Shown piece after piece: positions 1 to 5,666 of a stretch of 7,220 bases of DNA (the stretch's first letter is position 1; each line of letters opens with the position of its first letter). The position numbers were made by a program, and so were the translations under genes. The stretch is taken from NCBI GenBank assembly GCA_041671025.1, contig JBAZCI010000041.1, forward strand, positions 1 through 7,220, given 5' to 3'. The stretch comes from JBAZCI01 sp041671025. Lineage in GTDB: Bacteria > Patescibacteriota > Patescibacteriia > UBA10025. The notes below the pieces were generated by a model, which saw only the letters and a list, made by a program, of their open reading frames with translations, did not search any database and was not told the DNA's origin.

Positions 1-57
1 CTACCGGGTAAAACCCGTTTAAGTTTTGAAATAAGCAGTCCTGAGGGACTCCGATAA
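1..57 (+). CDS. Possible 3' end of an unidentified gene (partial)
   Basis: Reading frame 1 is open from the window edge to a TAA at 55-57 and would encode the C-terminal tail LPGKTRLSFEISSPEGLR. Only 18 codons are visible, and two minus-strand frames are also open over this stretch, so coding is not established. It could equally be non-coding DNA downstream of the minus-strand leader at 60-330. No family is recognisable. A small hairpin (AGTCC at 37-41, GGACT at 46-50) lies inside it. Confidence 0.2.
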   Translation, partial: LPGKTRLSFEISSPEGLR

Positions 58-62
58 AACAA

Positions 63-201
63 AAAGCCAACAGAAAGTTATAAGTATCTTTTAAAAGGGA
101 TCAGCGCATTACACGTCCAAATAACAGATTTGGACAGAAGTATAGGAATTATCCGACTTGATGCTGATTTTTCTAGGTTTTTATAACTTTTTGTTGGCTT
201 T
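63..201 (-). repeat. 21-bp inverted repeat around a 97-nt loop, terminator-like on the minus strand
   Basis: Bases 63-83 and 181-201 are reverse complements except for one position, which would be a G-U pair in RNA, giving a 21-bp helix. The 97-nt interior holds a second perfect hairpin, GTCCAAA (115-121) with TTTGGAC (129-135). Read on the minus strand, the distal arm runs into a T-rich stretch at 62-52 (TTTTTGTTTTA), as in an intrinsic terminator or attenuator with an unusually large loop. On the plus strand no T-tract follows. The proximal arm coincides with the second micro-ORF at 181-204. A MITE-like reading is possible, but no clear target duplication is visible. Confidence 0.5.
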
Positions 202-204
202 CAA
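181..204 (-). CDS. Candidate 7-codon micro-ORF (leader peptide MKANKKL)
   Basis: A TTG at 204-202 is preceded by GGAGG (214-210) at 5-nt spacing and followed by AAA GCC AAC AAA AAG TTA and a TAA stop at 183-181. Its TTG overlaps the TGA of the upstream 11-codon micro-ORF (TTGA), which would allow coupled translation. Codons 2 to stop are exactly the proximal arm of the inverted repeat 63-83/181-201, so a ribosome on this ORF would disrupt the helix. That is the geometry of a translation-controlled attenuator. This rests on signals alone; translation is not shown. Confidence 0.3.
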   Translation of the reverse strand: MKANKKL

Positions 205-236
205 ACTTTCCTCCGAAAGCTTGTATCAAAGAGCAT
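201..236 (-). CDS. Candidate 11-codon micro-ORF (leader peptide MLFDTSFRRKV)
   Basis: ATG at 236-234 follows a consensus AGGAGG (245-240), with a rather short 3-nt spacing, and the frame ends at TGA (203-201). The ORF lies about 55 nt downstream of the predicted start of a minus-strand transcript from the promoter at 300-328. Its last codons contain the SD of the second micro-ORF. Such an SD match in AT-rich non-coding DNA is unlikely to be mere background, but an 11-codon frame carries no coding statistics. It could be a leader peptide for a gene left of the window, or a peptide on a short RNA ending near 52. Confidence 0.35.
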   Translation of the reverse strand: MLFDTSFRRKV

Positions 237-299
237 TATCCTCCTGCTAACGAGCTATGTGTTGTTTTTCTGCTATTTTTCGTCTTTTAACGTTAATGC

Positions 300-328
300 A
301 TCTTACCTATAATACCTTATTGTGTCAA
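300..328 (-). promoter_or_regulatory. Minus-strand promoter upstream of the micro-ORF leader
   Basis: On the minus strand TTGACA (328-323, perfect -35) is followed after 17 bp by TAAGAT (305-300, 4 of 6 to the -10 consensus). Transcription would start near 293 and run toward base 1 through the two micro-ORFs and the inverted repeat. A plus-strand TATAAT at 308-313 overlaps it but has no convincing -35. Confidence 0.5.
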
Positions 329-351
329 GAGGGTGTGCAACCCCATTTTTA

Positions 352-389
352 GGGAGTTCTATTCCTGTGGATAACCATGACGAACTCCC
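352..389. other. 8-bp inverted repeat enclosing a consensus DnaA box
   Basis: GGGAGTTC (352-359) and GAACTCCC (382-389) are perfect reverse complements separated by 22 nt. The spacer contains TGTGGATAA (366-374), the exact complement of the high-affinity DnaA box TTATCCACA. Only one exact box was found; the nearby TTATCCGAC (149-157) and TATTCCACA (434-442) are poor matches. A single box does not make an origin; it could be a DnaA regulatory site or chance. The inverted repeat could be an operator. Confidence 0.35.
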
Positions 390-516
390 CATCATAATTA
401 GTGACTCTCATCCGAAATGGGAAAATATCCAATATTCCACATAAGTAGGTGATTTATTGTTCAATTGGGTTGCAGTACATAAAAAAACAAAAAAAGCACC
501 AATTTTCTATAAAAAA

Positions 517-546
517 TCAATAAAAACGTAGGTATTATGCTATACT
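517..546 (+). promoter_or_regulatory. Promoter of the pcm operon, probably giving a leaderless mRNA
   Basis: TATACT at 541-546 (5 of 6 to the -10 consensus) follows an A/T-rich tract and a weak -35 candidate, TCAATA (517-522, 18-bp spacer). The ATG of pcm begins at 551, only 4 nt after the -10 element, so the expected transcription start falls on or next to the start codon. The same nine bases, TATACTACC, recur at the promoter at 5103-5111. Confidence 0.5.
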
Positions 547-550
547 ACCG

Positions 551-1201
551 ATGCATATGGATGAATACGATGAGCTTATTACAGAGTTAGTTCGTGGAGG
601 TCATTTGATCACCAGTCGGATTATTGAAGGTTTTCGGACTATACGGAGAAAAGACTTCATCCCCACAGAATTAGAACAAAATCATGCAGAAAATAGGCCG
701 CTTCCTATCGGCTATGGGCAGACGATTTCACAGCCGCTTACTGTCGCTTTTATGCTTGAATTGCTTCAGCCCCGGGAGGGGGACAAAATTCTGGAGATTG
801 GATCAGGTTCCGGGTGGCAAACAGCATTATTGGCGCATTTGGTCGGACCAAAGGGAGCTGTTATCAGTATGGAACGAATCAGGCCGCTTGGGGATTTTGC
901 CCAACTACATATTGATAAGTATCATTTTACGAATGTACGTCTGATTGTCGGAGACGGAACCAGAGGGTACGCACGTGAGGCTCCGTATGATAAGATCATT
1001 GTTGCAGCCGCGGCTGAAGAAATTCCCGCTCAGTTGTTCAAACAATTGGCGGGTGGAGGTATTCTGGTGATGCCTGTAGGCAATGTTGAGCAGGATATCG
1101 TTAAAATGGAAAAAATTTCTTCAAAAGAATTTTCGAAGCATATATATCCGGGTTTTCAATTTGTCCCGCTCGTTCCCGGGGAGTGGGGAAAAAATCTGTA
1201 G
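551..1201 (+). CDS. pcm: Protein-L-isoaspartate O-methyltransferase
   Basis: This enzyme transfers a methyl group from S-adenosylmethionine to isoaspartyl residues in damaged cytoplasmic proteins, starting their repair. The 216-aa length fits the family (E. coli Pcm is 208 aa). Visible motifs are the substrate-side GYGQTISQP (residues 54-62), SAM-binding motif I LEIGSGSGW (81-89), an acidic residue ending the next strand (SMER, 106-109), GDG (134-136), PYDKIIVAAAAEEIP (145-159) and GGGILVMPVG (168-177). The C-terminal VPLVPGEWG matches the family's conserved end. Start: ATG 551 lies directly after the -10 element; ATG 557, two codons later, is an alternative. No SD precedes either, consistent with leaderless initiation. 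It is the first gene of a five-gene operon, with manC 6 nt downstream. Family assignment is firm. Confidence 0.93.
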   Translation: MHMDEYDELITELVRGGHLITSRIIEGFRTIRRKDFIPTELEQNHAENRPLPIGYGQTISQPLTVAFMLELLQPREGDKILEIGSGSGWQTALLAHLVGPKGAVISMERIRPLGDFAQLHIDKYHFTNVRLIVGDGTRGYAREAPYDKIIVAAAAEEIPAQLFKQLAGGGILVMPVGNVEQDIVKMEKISSKEFSKHIYPGFQFVPLVPGEWGKNL

Positions 1202-1207
1202 AACAAT

Positions 1208-2284
1208 ATGAAAGCAGTACTGTTGGCAGGAGGAGGAGGAACTCGCTTGTGGCCGCTTTCCCGGAACGCAACGCCGAAGCAGCTGCAAAGTTTTTTGGGA
1301 AAAGAATCATTGCTGCAAAAAACATATCATCGTCTCAGACGTTTTTTATCTGTACGCGATATTTTAATTGCAACAAATACGAAACATGTACAGTTCCTTC
1401 GACGCCAGTTGCCGAAACTTCCACCCTCGCAAATTATCAGCGAACCGGTTAAGCGGGATACTGCAGCAGCTATCGGGTTAGCCGCAGCAAAAATTTCTCA
1501 TATGCATCCTCATGAGACTGTTGCCGTGGTGTATGCGGATCATGTTGTCCTGAATGAACGCGCCTATCAAGAATCGATGCGCCTTGCCGATCGGCTGGTA
1601 ACCGCCTATCCGACTCATACAGCCTTAGTCGGGATTGAGCCCACCTATCCCGAGACAGGATACGGGTATATCAAGCTGGCGAAACGATTTCGTTTTCCAG
1701 GAAAGGCAAAGGTGTATGTTGGTGATCGATTCGTGGAAAAGCCGGATGCTGAGCGAGCAAAAAAATTTATAAAACGGTGGGACTACCTATGGAACCCGGG
1801 CATGTTTGTATGGAAGGTTGACCATCTCCTTGCGCTGTACAAAAAATATTTGCCGCAACATTTTCACTTGCTCGAGCAGGTATCGCCGTCGTTTGGAACT
1901 GCTCAGGAGCAGTCTGCAATCGGTAAATTTTTTCCACGCATGAAACCGATCTCAATCGATTTTGGTATTATGGAAAAGCTGAAGCGCATGCTTGTTATCC
2001 CAGCTTCAATGGGTTGGGCGGATATCGGTCATTGGCGGACCGTGCATGAGATGTCGGCAAGTGATGGTGACGGGAATATGGTTCGAGGACGTCATGTGAA
2101 TGTGCATACTAAAAAAAGCCTTGTCCTCAATTTTACTGATCGGCTTGTTGCCACGGCAGGTCTGTCAAATCTGATTGTCGTGAACACGGAAGACGCGGTA
2201 CTTGTGTGTGATCGCGAGCACGCGCAGGATGTCAAGAAAATTGTTGAAGTGATTAAGAAGAAAAAGTGGCTACAATATCTCTAA
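1208..2284 (+). CDS. manC: Mannose-1-phosphate guanylyltransferase (GDP-mannose pyrophosphorylase)
   Basis: The enzyme makes GDP-mannose from mannose-1-phosphate and GTP, feeding surface polysaccharide or glycoconjugate synthesis. It is a nucleotidyltransferase-fold protein with signature LAGGGGTRLWPLSR (residues 6-19) and PKQ (23-25), then EPVKRDTAAAIG (79-90), YADH (109-112, usually PADH), ETGYGYI (149-155), FVEKP (175-179), WNPGMF (195-200, usually WNSGMF), SIDFGIMEK (249-257) and GWADIGHW (269-276). At 358 aa it is the short single-function form, without the C-terminal phosphomannose isomerase domain of bifunctional ManC/AlgA proteins. The gene starts 6 nt after pcm with no good SD; a G-rich stretch lies about 20 nt upstream. 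mltG starts 4 nt downstream. Strict sugar specificity cannot be proven from motifs, but this subfamily is typically GDP-mannose-forming. Confidence 0.9.
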   Translation: MKAVLLAGGGGTRLWPLSRNATPKQLQSFLGKESLLQKTYHRLRRFLSVRDILIATNTKHVQFLRRQLPKLPPSQIISEPVKRDTAAAIGLAAAKISHMHPHETVAVVYADHVVLNERAYQESMRLADRLVTAYPTHTALVGIEPTYPETGYGYIKLAKRFRFPGKAKVYVGDRFVEKPDAERAKKFIKRWDYLWNPGMFVWKVDHLLALYKKYLPQHFHLLEQVSPSFGTAQEQSAIGKFFPRMKPISIDFGIMEKLKRMLVIPASMGWADIGHWRTVHEMSASDGDGNMVRGRHVNVHTKKSLVLNFTDRLVATAGLSNLIVVNTEDAVLVCDREHAQDVKKIVEVIKKKKWLQYL

Positions 2285-2288
2285 CTCC

Positions 2289-3320
2289 ATGAGTAAATTA
2301 ACCATCGCTGTTTTAGGAATTTTCGGAGTTGTCTGCATGGCTGTGGCAATTGCGGCGGGGTCAGTATGGAATTCTTTTTCTGAGCCGGTTTCGGCGGATT
2401 CATCAACTATCTTGTTTGATGTACAATCAGGCGAGGGTGTTTCCACGATCGCGAGCAATCTTGTTGAAGCGGGGCTGGTAAAAAGTAGTCGCATCTTTTC
2501 TTTGTACGTGAAACTTGACGGTTCTGAAAAGGAATTTGTCGCGGGGACCTATGAGCTTTCAGCCTCCCTGTCTGTTCGTGAAATTGTAAACATTCTGACT
2601 CAAGGTGAGGTGTCGGATGAACAAGAAGCAAAAATTATTGAAGGATGGACTGCGAAAAATATCGCCGATTACCTCGAAGATCGGGGCATACTTACTTCAC
2701 AGGAGTTTTTGCTTGCCGTGCAAACCACAGATATTCAAAAGCTTATTCCCGGCGCACAGTACGCCTTCTTAACTGACAAGCCAGCAGAAGCTTCGCTTGA
2801 AGGGTATCTGTTCCCGGATACATATCGTTTTTTCAAGGAGTCGCGGGCGGATCAAATTGTACAACGGATGCTGGACAATTTTGAAAAAAAAGTAACCACT
2901 GACATGATGGAGCAATTTGCCGAGCAGGGGCTCTCGACCTACCAGGCCGTAACACTTGCGAGCATCGTTGAAAAAGAGGTCCGCACGCCTGAGGAACGGC
3001 GGATTGCGGCGGGGATTTTTCTCAAACGGATTTCGCTCGGTATTCCACTACAGTCGGATGCAACGGTAAACTATGTTACCGGCAAACAGGCGCTTCAGCC
3101 CACCGCCCAGGATCTGGAAGCTGATTCCCTGTACAATACCTACCAGGTGAGGGGATTGCCGCCGGGTCCGATTTCCAACTCGTCTCTTACATCGCTTCAA
3201 GCCGTTGCAAACCCCGCGCAGTCGGACTATCTGTATTTTTTGACGAAACCTGACGGTACTGCAGTCTTCAGCGTTACCTATGAAGAGCATTTAGCAAATA
3301 AGCGCGCATATCTTGAATAA
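2289..3320 (+). CDS. mltG: Endolytic murein transglycosylase MltG (YceG-like)
   Basis: MltG cuts nascent glycan strands at the outer face of the inner membrane and is thought to set glycan chain length. The 343-aa protein has one N-terminal membrane segment (about residues 4-24) and then an extracytoplasmic part: a LysM-like region (about 42-105) followed by the YceG catalytic domain. The catalytic motif LASIVEKE (223-230) contains Glu228, equivalent to the essential Glu218 of E. coli MltG. EGYLFPDTYRF (171-181), LQSDATVNY (254-262) and YNTYQVRGLPPGPISN (282-297) are further family hallmarks, and the Tyr/Leu-rich C-terminus (DYLYFL) is typical. Length matches the family (E. coli 340 aa). It begins 4 nt after manC, with no SD visible. 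The neighbouring UMP kinase starts 4 nt downstream. Identification is secure. Confidence 0.93.
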   Translation: MSKLTIAVLGIFGVVCMAVAIAAGSVWNSFSEPVSADSSTILFDVQSGEGVSTIASNLVEAGLVKSSRIFSLYVKLDGSEKEFVAGTYELSASLSVREIVNILTQGEVSDEQEAKIIEGWTAKNIADYLEDRGILTSQEFLLAVQTTDIQKLIPGAQYAFLTDKPAEASLEGYLFPDTYRFFKESRADQIVQRMLDNFEKKVTTDMMEQFAEQGLSTYQAVTLASIVEKEVRTPEERRIAAGIFLKRISLGIPLQSDATVNYVTGKQALQPTAQDLEADSLYNTYQVRGLPPGPISNSSLTSLQAVANPAQSDYLYFLTKPDGTAVFSVTYEEHLANKRAYLE

Positions 3321-3324
3321 CCGT

Positions 3325-4008
3325 ATGGCAAAAACAATCATCCTTTCGCTCGGTGGCTCCATTATTAATCCCGGACGCGTTGACACACGTTTTTTGAAGG
3401 CATTTCGGACGCTCATTCTCTCGCAGAGTAAAAAGGGCTATCGGTTTGTTATCGTAACCGGTGGTGGGAGTGTGTGTAGGGAATATCAAAAAGCAGCGTT
3501 GTCAGTTGATCCACGTGTAGGTGATGTCGACCTTGATCTCGTGGGAATCAGTGCCACAAAAATGAACGCTGAATTAATTCGTGCGCTATTTGGCAAACAT
3601 GCGCACTACGAAGTGCTTCAGAATCCGGCGAAGCGCGTCATCACGAACAAAAAAATTCTCATCGGTGCCGGATGGAAACCCGGTTCGTCATCAGATAAGG
3701 ATGCGGTGATTCTTGCACAAACGTTTGATGCCGATCTGGTGATTAATATGAGTAACATTTCGTTCGTGTATTCTGCAGACCCGAAAAAGGTAAAACATGC
3801 GACCCCGATAGCACAGATGAGCTGGAACGAGCTTCTGAAAATTACCGGACGCCGGTGGAGTCCTGGAGCGCATCAGCCGTTTGATCCGGAGGCATCAAAA
3901 TTAGCCCAGCAGCTCGGGATTAAAGCGGTTATTTGCTTGGGTACAGATTTACGTAATCTGCGTGCGGTGATCACCGGTGGATCGTTTATCGGTACGGTCA
4001 TATCATAA
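3325..4008 (+). CDS. pyrH: UMP kinase, archaeal-like short form (amino acid kinase family)
   Basis: The enzyme phosphorylates UMP to UDP with ATP in pyrimidine nucleotide synthesis. The 227-aa product shows amino acid kinase family landmarks: SLGGS (residues 8-12), TGGGSVCREY (45-54), LDLVGISATKMNA (70-82), GAGWKPGSSSDKDA (114-127), NMSNISFVYSADPKK (141-155), FDPEAS (186-191) and GSFIGTVI (219-226). The acceptor-side LDLVGI-AT-MNA and the PG-SSDKDA segment look more like archaeal UMP kinases than like the DHMGMLAT type of most bacteria; this is from memory of the families. I chose ATG 3325 over an in-frame TTG at 3313, because the TTG lies inside mltG and MAKTIILSLGGS is the natural N-terminus. 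No SD is seen. The stop overlaps the next start (TAATG). Substrate is inferred; another small-molecule kinase of the superfamily is less likely. Confidence 0.8.
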   Translation: MAKTIILSLGGSIINPGRVDTRFLKAFRTLILSQSKKGYRFVIVTGGGSVCREYQKAALSVDPRVGDVDLDLVGISATKMNAELIRALFGKHAHYEVLQNPAKRVITNKKILIGAGWKPGSSSDKDAVILAQTFDADLVINMSNISFVYSADPKKVKHATPIAQMSWNELLKITGRRWSPGAHQPFDPEASKLAQQLGIKAVICLGTDLRNLRAVITGGSFIGTVIS

Positions 4009-4331
4009 TGCGTATGCCAAATCCCGAATTCAGAAACCCGGATCTCTTTGAAGCGGCACATGCTGAAGCGGCTGAAGGGGTAAAAAAAGCTATTGAGGAA
4101 ATAGCGGAACACGTTGAGGGTGCGCCGACTGCAGCGCATATCCAGATGACAATGACGCGCATCATCGAGCGGGCACTCAAACAGTTTGATTTAGCATTAT
4201 CAGTCGACGGTCATGTGCGTATTAGTCAGATTGGCGGAGTGGGTGATCTCCTCAACGGAAAAGCGGCCGATGTTGCGCACGACGTTGTATCTACGGCTGT
4301 TGCGGCCGGGCATTTAGCAGAGGAAAAGTAA
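4008..4331 (+). CDS. Conserved-looking hypothetical protein, 107 aa, coupled to UMP kinase
   Basis: I do not recognise this protein. Its start overlaps the UMP kinase stop (TAATG), a typical translational coupling arrangement, and a second in-frame ATG lies two codons later. The product is soluble, with no signal peptide or membrane segment. The N-terminal half is Ala/Glu-rich and predicted helical (about residues 13-60), followed by a short turn region (DGHVRISQIGG, about 67-77) and a second helical stretch at the C-terminus (78-104). Cysteine is absent. Its last 41 bp overlap the 3' end of the convergent hydrolase gene. Coding is supported by operon position, uninterrupted frame and coherent amphipathic composition; function is unknown. 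Confidence 0.65.
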   Translation: MRMPNPEFRNPDLFEAAHAEAAEGVKKAIEEIAEHVEGAPTAAHIQMTMTRIIERALKQFDLALSVDGHVRISQIGGVGDLLNGKAADVAHDVVSTAVAAGHLAEEK

Positions 4332-5031
4332 AGAGGTTCTTCAGGACAGTTTCAGTTTCATCGTCCAGAAGGATTTCGTGACCCGATTTCTTTATCCAGA
4401 GAAGTTCTTTGTGGCTTGAAGGAATGGTGTCTAGTATATGTTGTGCGCCAGAAGGATGCGCAACTTTATCTTTTTTTGAATGTATAATCCGAACAGGTTG
4501 ACGAATGTCGGTTAGGACATCGTCAAAGCGTTGTGCGCGCAACCAATAGCTCCGAAATGCGGACGTCGGAAACCACAAATATCCCCGATCTTTCTTTGCC
4601 TGTCGGAGCGAGCTGAATTTTGCAACACTCGGATTCGGAAATTTTTTTAGTACGCGGCTGACGACGGGCGTAAAACGTGCCGCTCTTGCATAAAAATGGA
4701 GACAAGGAGAGAGTAATACTAATCCGGCAACTTCACGGCGGTATTTTGCCGCAAGCTCAAGCGCAAGAAGCGCTCCCATAGAAAGCGCAATAATAACCAC
4801 GTGTTCGGATTCGTTGAGAATATAGTGCAAGCCGGTATCAACATCTTTCTGCCAGTCTTGCCACGTCGTTTTTTCCAAATCTTTCGGACGCGTCCCGTGA
4901 CCTGCGAGAATAGGGTAGTGCCAGGGGATACCGCGCTTGTCCAGCTCAGGAATGACTGCTTCCAGGCTTGATCGGTGCGAAGTAAAGCCATGGATGAGGA
5001 GTACGCCGATTGGTTTTTTGTCTACATGCAT
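4291..5031 (-). CDS. Alpha/beta hydrolase, carboxylesterase / monoacylglycerol lipase type
   Basis: This is a serine hydrolase of the Est30/monoacylglycerol-lipase-like group, probably a cytoplasmic esterase with an acyl-ester substrate. The 246-aa length matches that group. Visible features are the oxyanion segment LLIHGFTSHR (residues 11-20), AGHG (43-46), the nucleophile elbow ALSMG with Ser84, Asp188 in HSKKDK (184-189), and His218 in KSGHEILLDDE (215-225), giving a full Ser-Asp-His triad. The elbow begins with Ala instead of the usual Gly (A-x-S-x-G), a variant known from Bacillus subtilis LipA. No signal peptide is present. A candidate -10, AATACT (5043-5038), lies 6 nt before the ATG, and no SD is visible, so the mRNA may be leaderless. 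The 3' end overlaps the convergent 107-aa gene by 41 bp. Confidence 0.88.
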   Translation of the reverse strand: MHVDKKPIGVLLIHGFTSHRSSLEAVIPELDKRGIPWHYPILAGHGTRPKDLEKTTWQDWQKDVDTGLHYILNESEHVVIIALSMGALLALELAAKYRREVAGLVLLSPCLHFYARAARFTPVVSRVLKKFPNPSVAKFSSLRQAKKDRGYLWFPTSAFRSYWLRAQRFDDVLTDIRQPVRIIHSKKDKVAHPSGAQHILDTIPSSHKELLWIKKSGHEILLDDETETVLKNLFTFPLLNARPQQP

Positions 5032-5078
5032 ATTTCAAGTATTCCATAATTTTGGGAAATATTACAGAGGCATATTTC

Positions 5079-5108
5079 TTGACGTTACGTTCGACCAATG
5101 GGTATACT
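5079..5108 (+). promoter_or_regulatory. Promoter of the PHA-granule-type small protein
   Basis: TTGACG (5079-5084, 5 of 6) and TATACT (5103-5108, 5 of 6) are separated by 18 bp. The predicted start near 5115 leaves a 5' UTR of about 44 nt that ends in a good SD. It diverges from the hydrolase gene. Confidence 0.7.
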
Positions 5109-5158
5109 ACCTTTTCACGTTCTTTTTTTGTACAAACACCCTCATTCAAGGAGATTCT

Positions 5159-5482
5159 ATGGGATTCTTCGGTTCAGACATTGAGATGGCAGTTAGCCAT
5201 TGTCTGACGACGGATGAAGTAATCCGTCGCGTGCGCAATGATTTGCGCAATAAGTTAAACCAAGCCTTTTCAGGCAAGATATCGACACTCGATCAGCGCT
5301 GGAGCGGTTCCACGGGTACGTTCACGGCAATAGTGGACGGTCGGACGATAACGGGCGCCATGTCTGTTACTCAGTCCCAGTTCTGTTTTACAGCGGACCT
5401 GCCCATGGGCGCCAGCCTGTTGATCAATATCGATAAAACCAAAGCTTCGATACAGAAGCACATAGAAGAACTCCTCGCGTGA
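5159..5482 (+). CDS. Polyhydroxyalkanoic acid system family protein (PHA_gran_rgn-like)
   Basis: A small cytoplasmic protein of 107 aa. Its pattern resembles the family named for a polyhydroxyalkanoate-granule system protein: SHCLTTDEVIRRV at residues 13-25, an amphipathic helix to about 36, W-S-G at 48-50, TFTAIVDGRTITGAMSV (54-70), then FCFTADLP (75-82) and a C-terminal helix (95-106). Its molecular role is poorly known, and the match is by remembered pattern. The start at 5159 is chosen because AAGGAG (5148-5153) precedes it at 5 nt and the promoter ends at 5108. The frame stays open upstream to 4937, but that extension is antisense to the hydrolase and lies before the promoter. It is a single-gene unit closed by the terminator at 5501-5528. 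No PHA synthase or phasin gene is nearby, so a link to PHA here is doubtful. Confidence 0.65.
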   Translation: MGFFGSDIEMAVSHCLTTDEVIRRVRNDLRNKLNQAFSGKISTLDQRWSGSTGTFTAIVDGRTITGAMSVTQSQFCFTADLPMGASLLINIDKTKASIQKHIEELLA

Positions 5483-5500
5483 GGGTATGACAGATACACG

Positions 5501-5528
5501 CTCTCGAAAATAGTTTCGGGAGTTTTTT
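5501..5528 (+). terminator. Intrinsic terminator after the PHA-granule-type gene
   Basis: CTCTCGAAA (5501-5509) pairs with TTTCGGGAG (5514-5522), 9 bp with one G-U pair and an ATAG loop, followed directly by six T (5523-5528). It lies 18 nt after the stop codon. Confidence 0.88.
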
Positions 5529-5550
5529 CATTTAAGCATGCGTTTGAGTC

Positions 5551-5579
5551 TTGACATTTCCAATTGTTGTTGATACAGT
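5551..5579 (+). promoter_or_regulatory. Promoter of the secreted-protein gene
   Basis: A perfect TTGACA (5551-5556), a 17-bp spacer and TACAGT (5574-5579) preceded by an extended -10 TG (TGA, 5571-5573). The predicted start near 5586 gives a 5' UTR of about 80 nt. Confidence 0.75.
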
Positions 5580-5666
5580 GGTGCATTAATTTCGTTCGTT
5601 GAAATTTTCAGAAACGTTCATATATAGATTCATTTCTTAAACTCTAACGCAAGTACTGGAGGGTAC

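Noticed and set aside
63..201. The inverted repeat as a MITE or insertion-sequence remnant
   Set aside because: Flanks show at best a 4-bp low-complexity match (CAAA), there is no transposase remnant, and the arm coincides with micro-ORF signals.
205..215. GGAGGAAAG on the minus strand as the start of an RNase P RNA
   Set aside because: The rest of the conserved RNase P 5' core does not follow; it is better read as an SD.
308..313. Plus-strand TATAAT as a promoter
   Set aside because: No credible -35 at 16-18 bp and no gene start within a reasonable distance; it overlaps the better minus-strand promoter.
331..350. GGGT-GTGCA-ACCC hairpin with ATTTTT as a terminator
   Set aside because: A stem of only 4 bp and a short T-run, with no gene ending nearby.
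3313..3324. TTG start four codons upstream for the UMP kinase
   Set aside because: It lies inside the mltG coding end and adds residues not expected before the canonical MAKTIILSLGGS.
4937..5158. Upstream extension of the PHA-type protein frame to an ATG at 4937
   Set aside because: It is antisense to the hydrolase N-terminus and lies before the promoter (5079-5108). The SD at 5148-5153 fixes the start at 5159.
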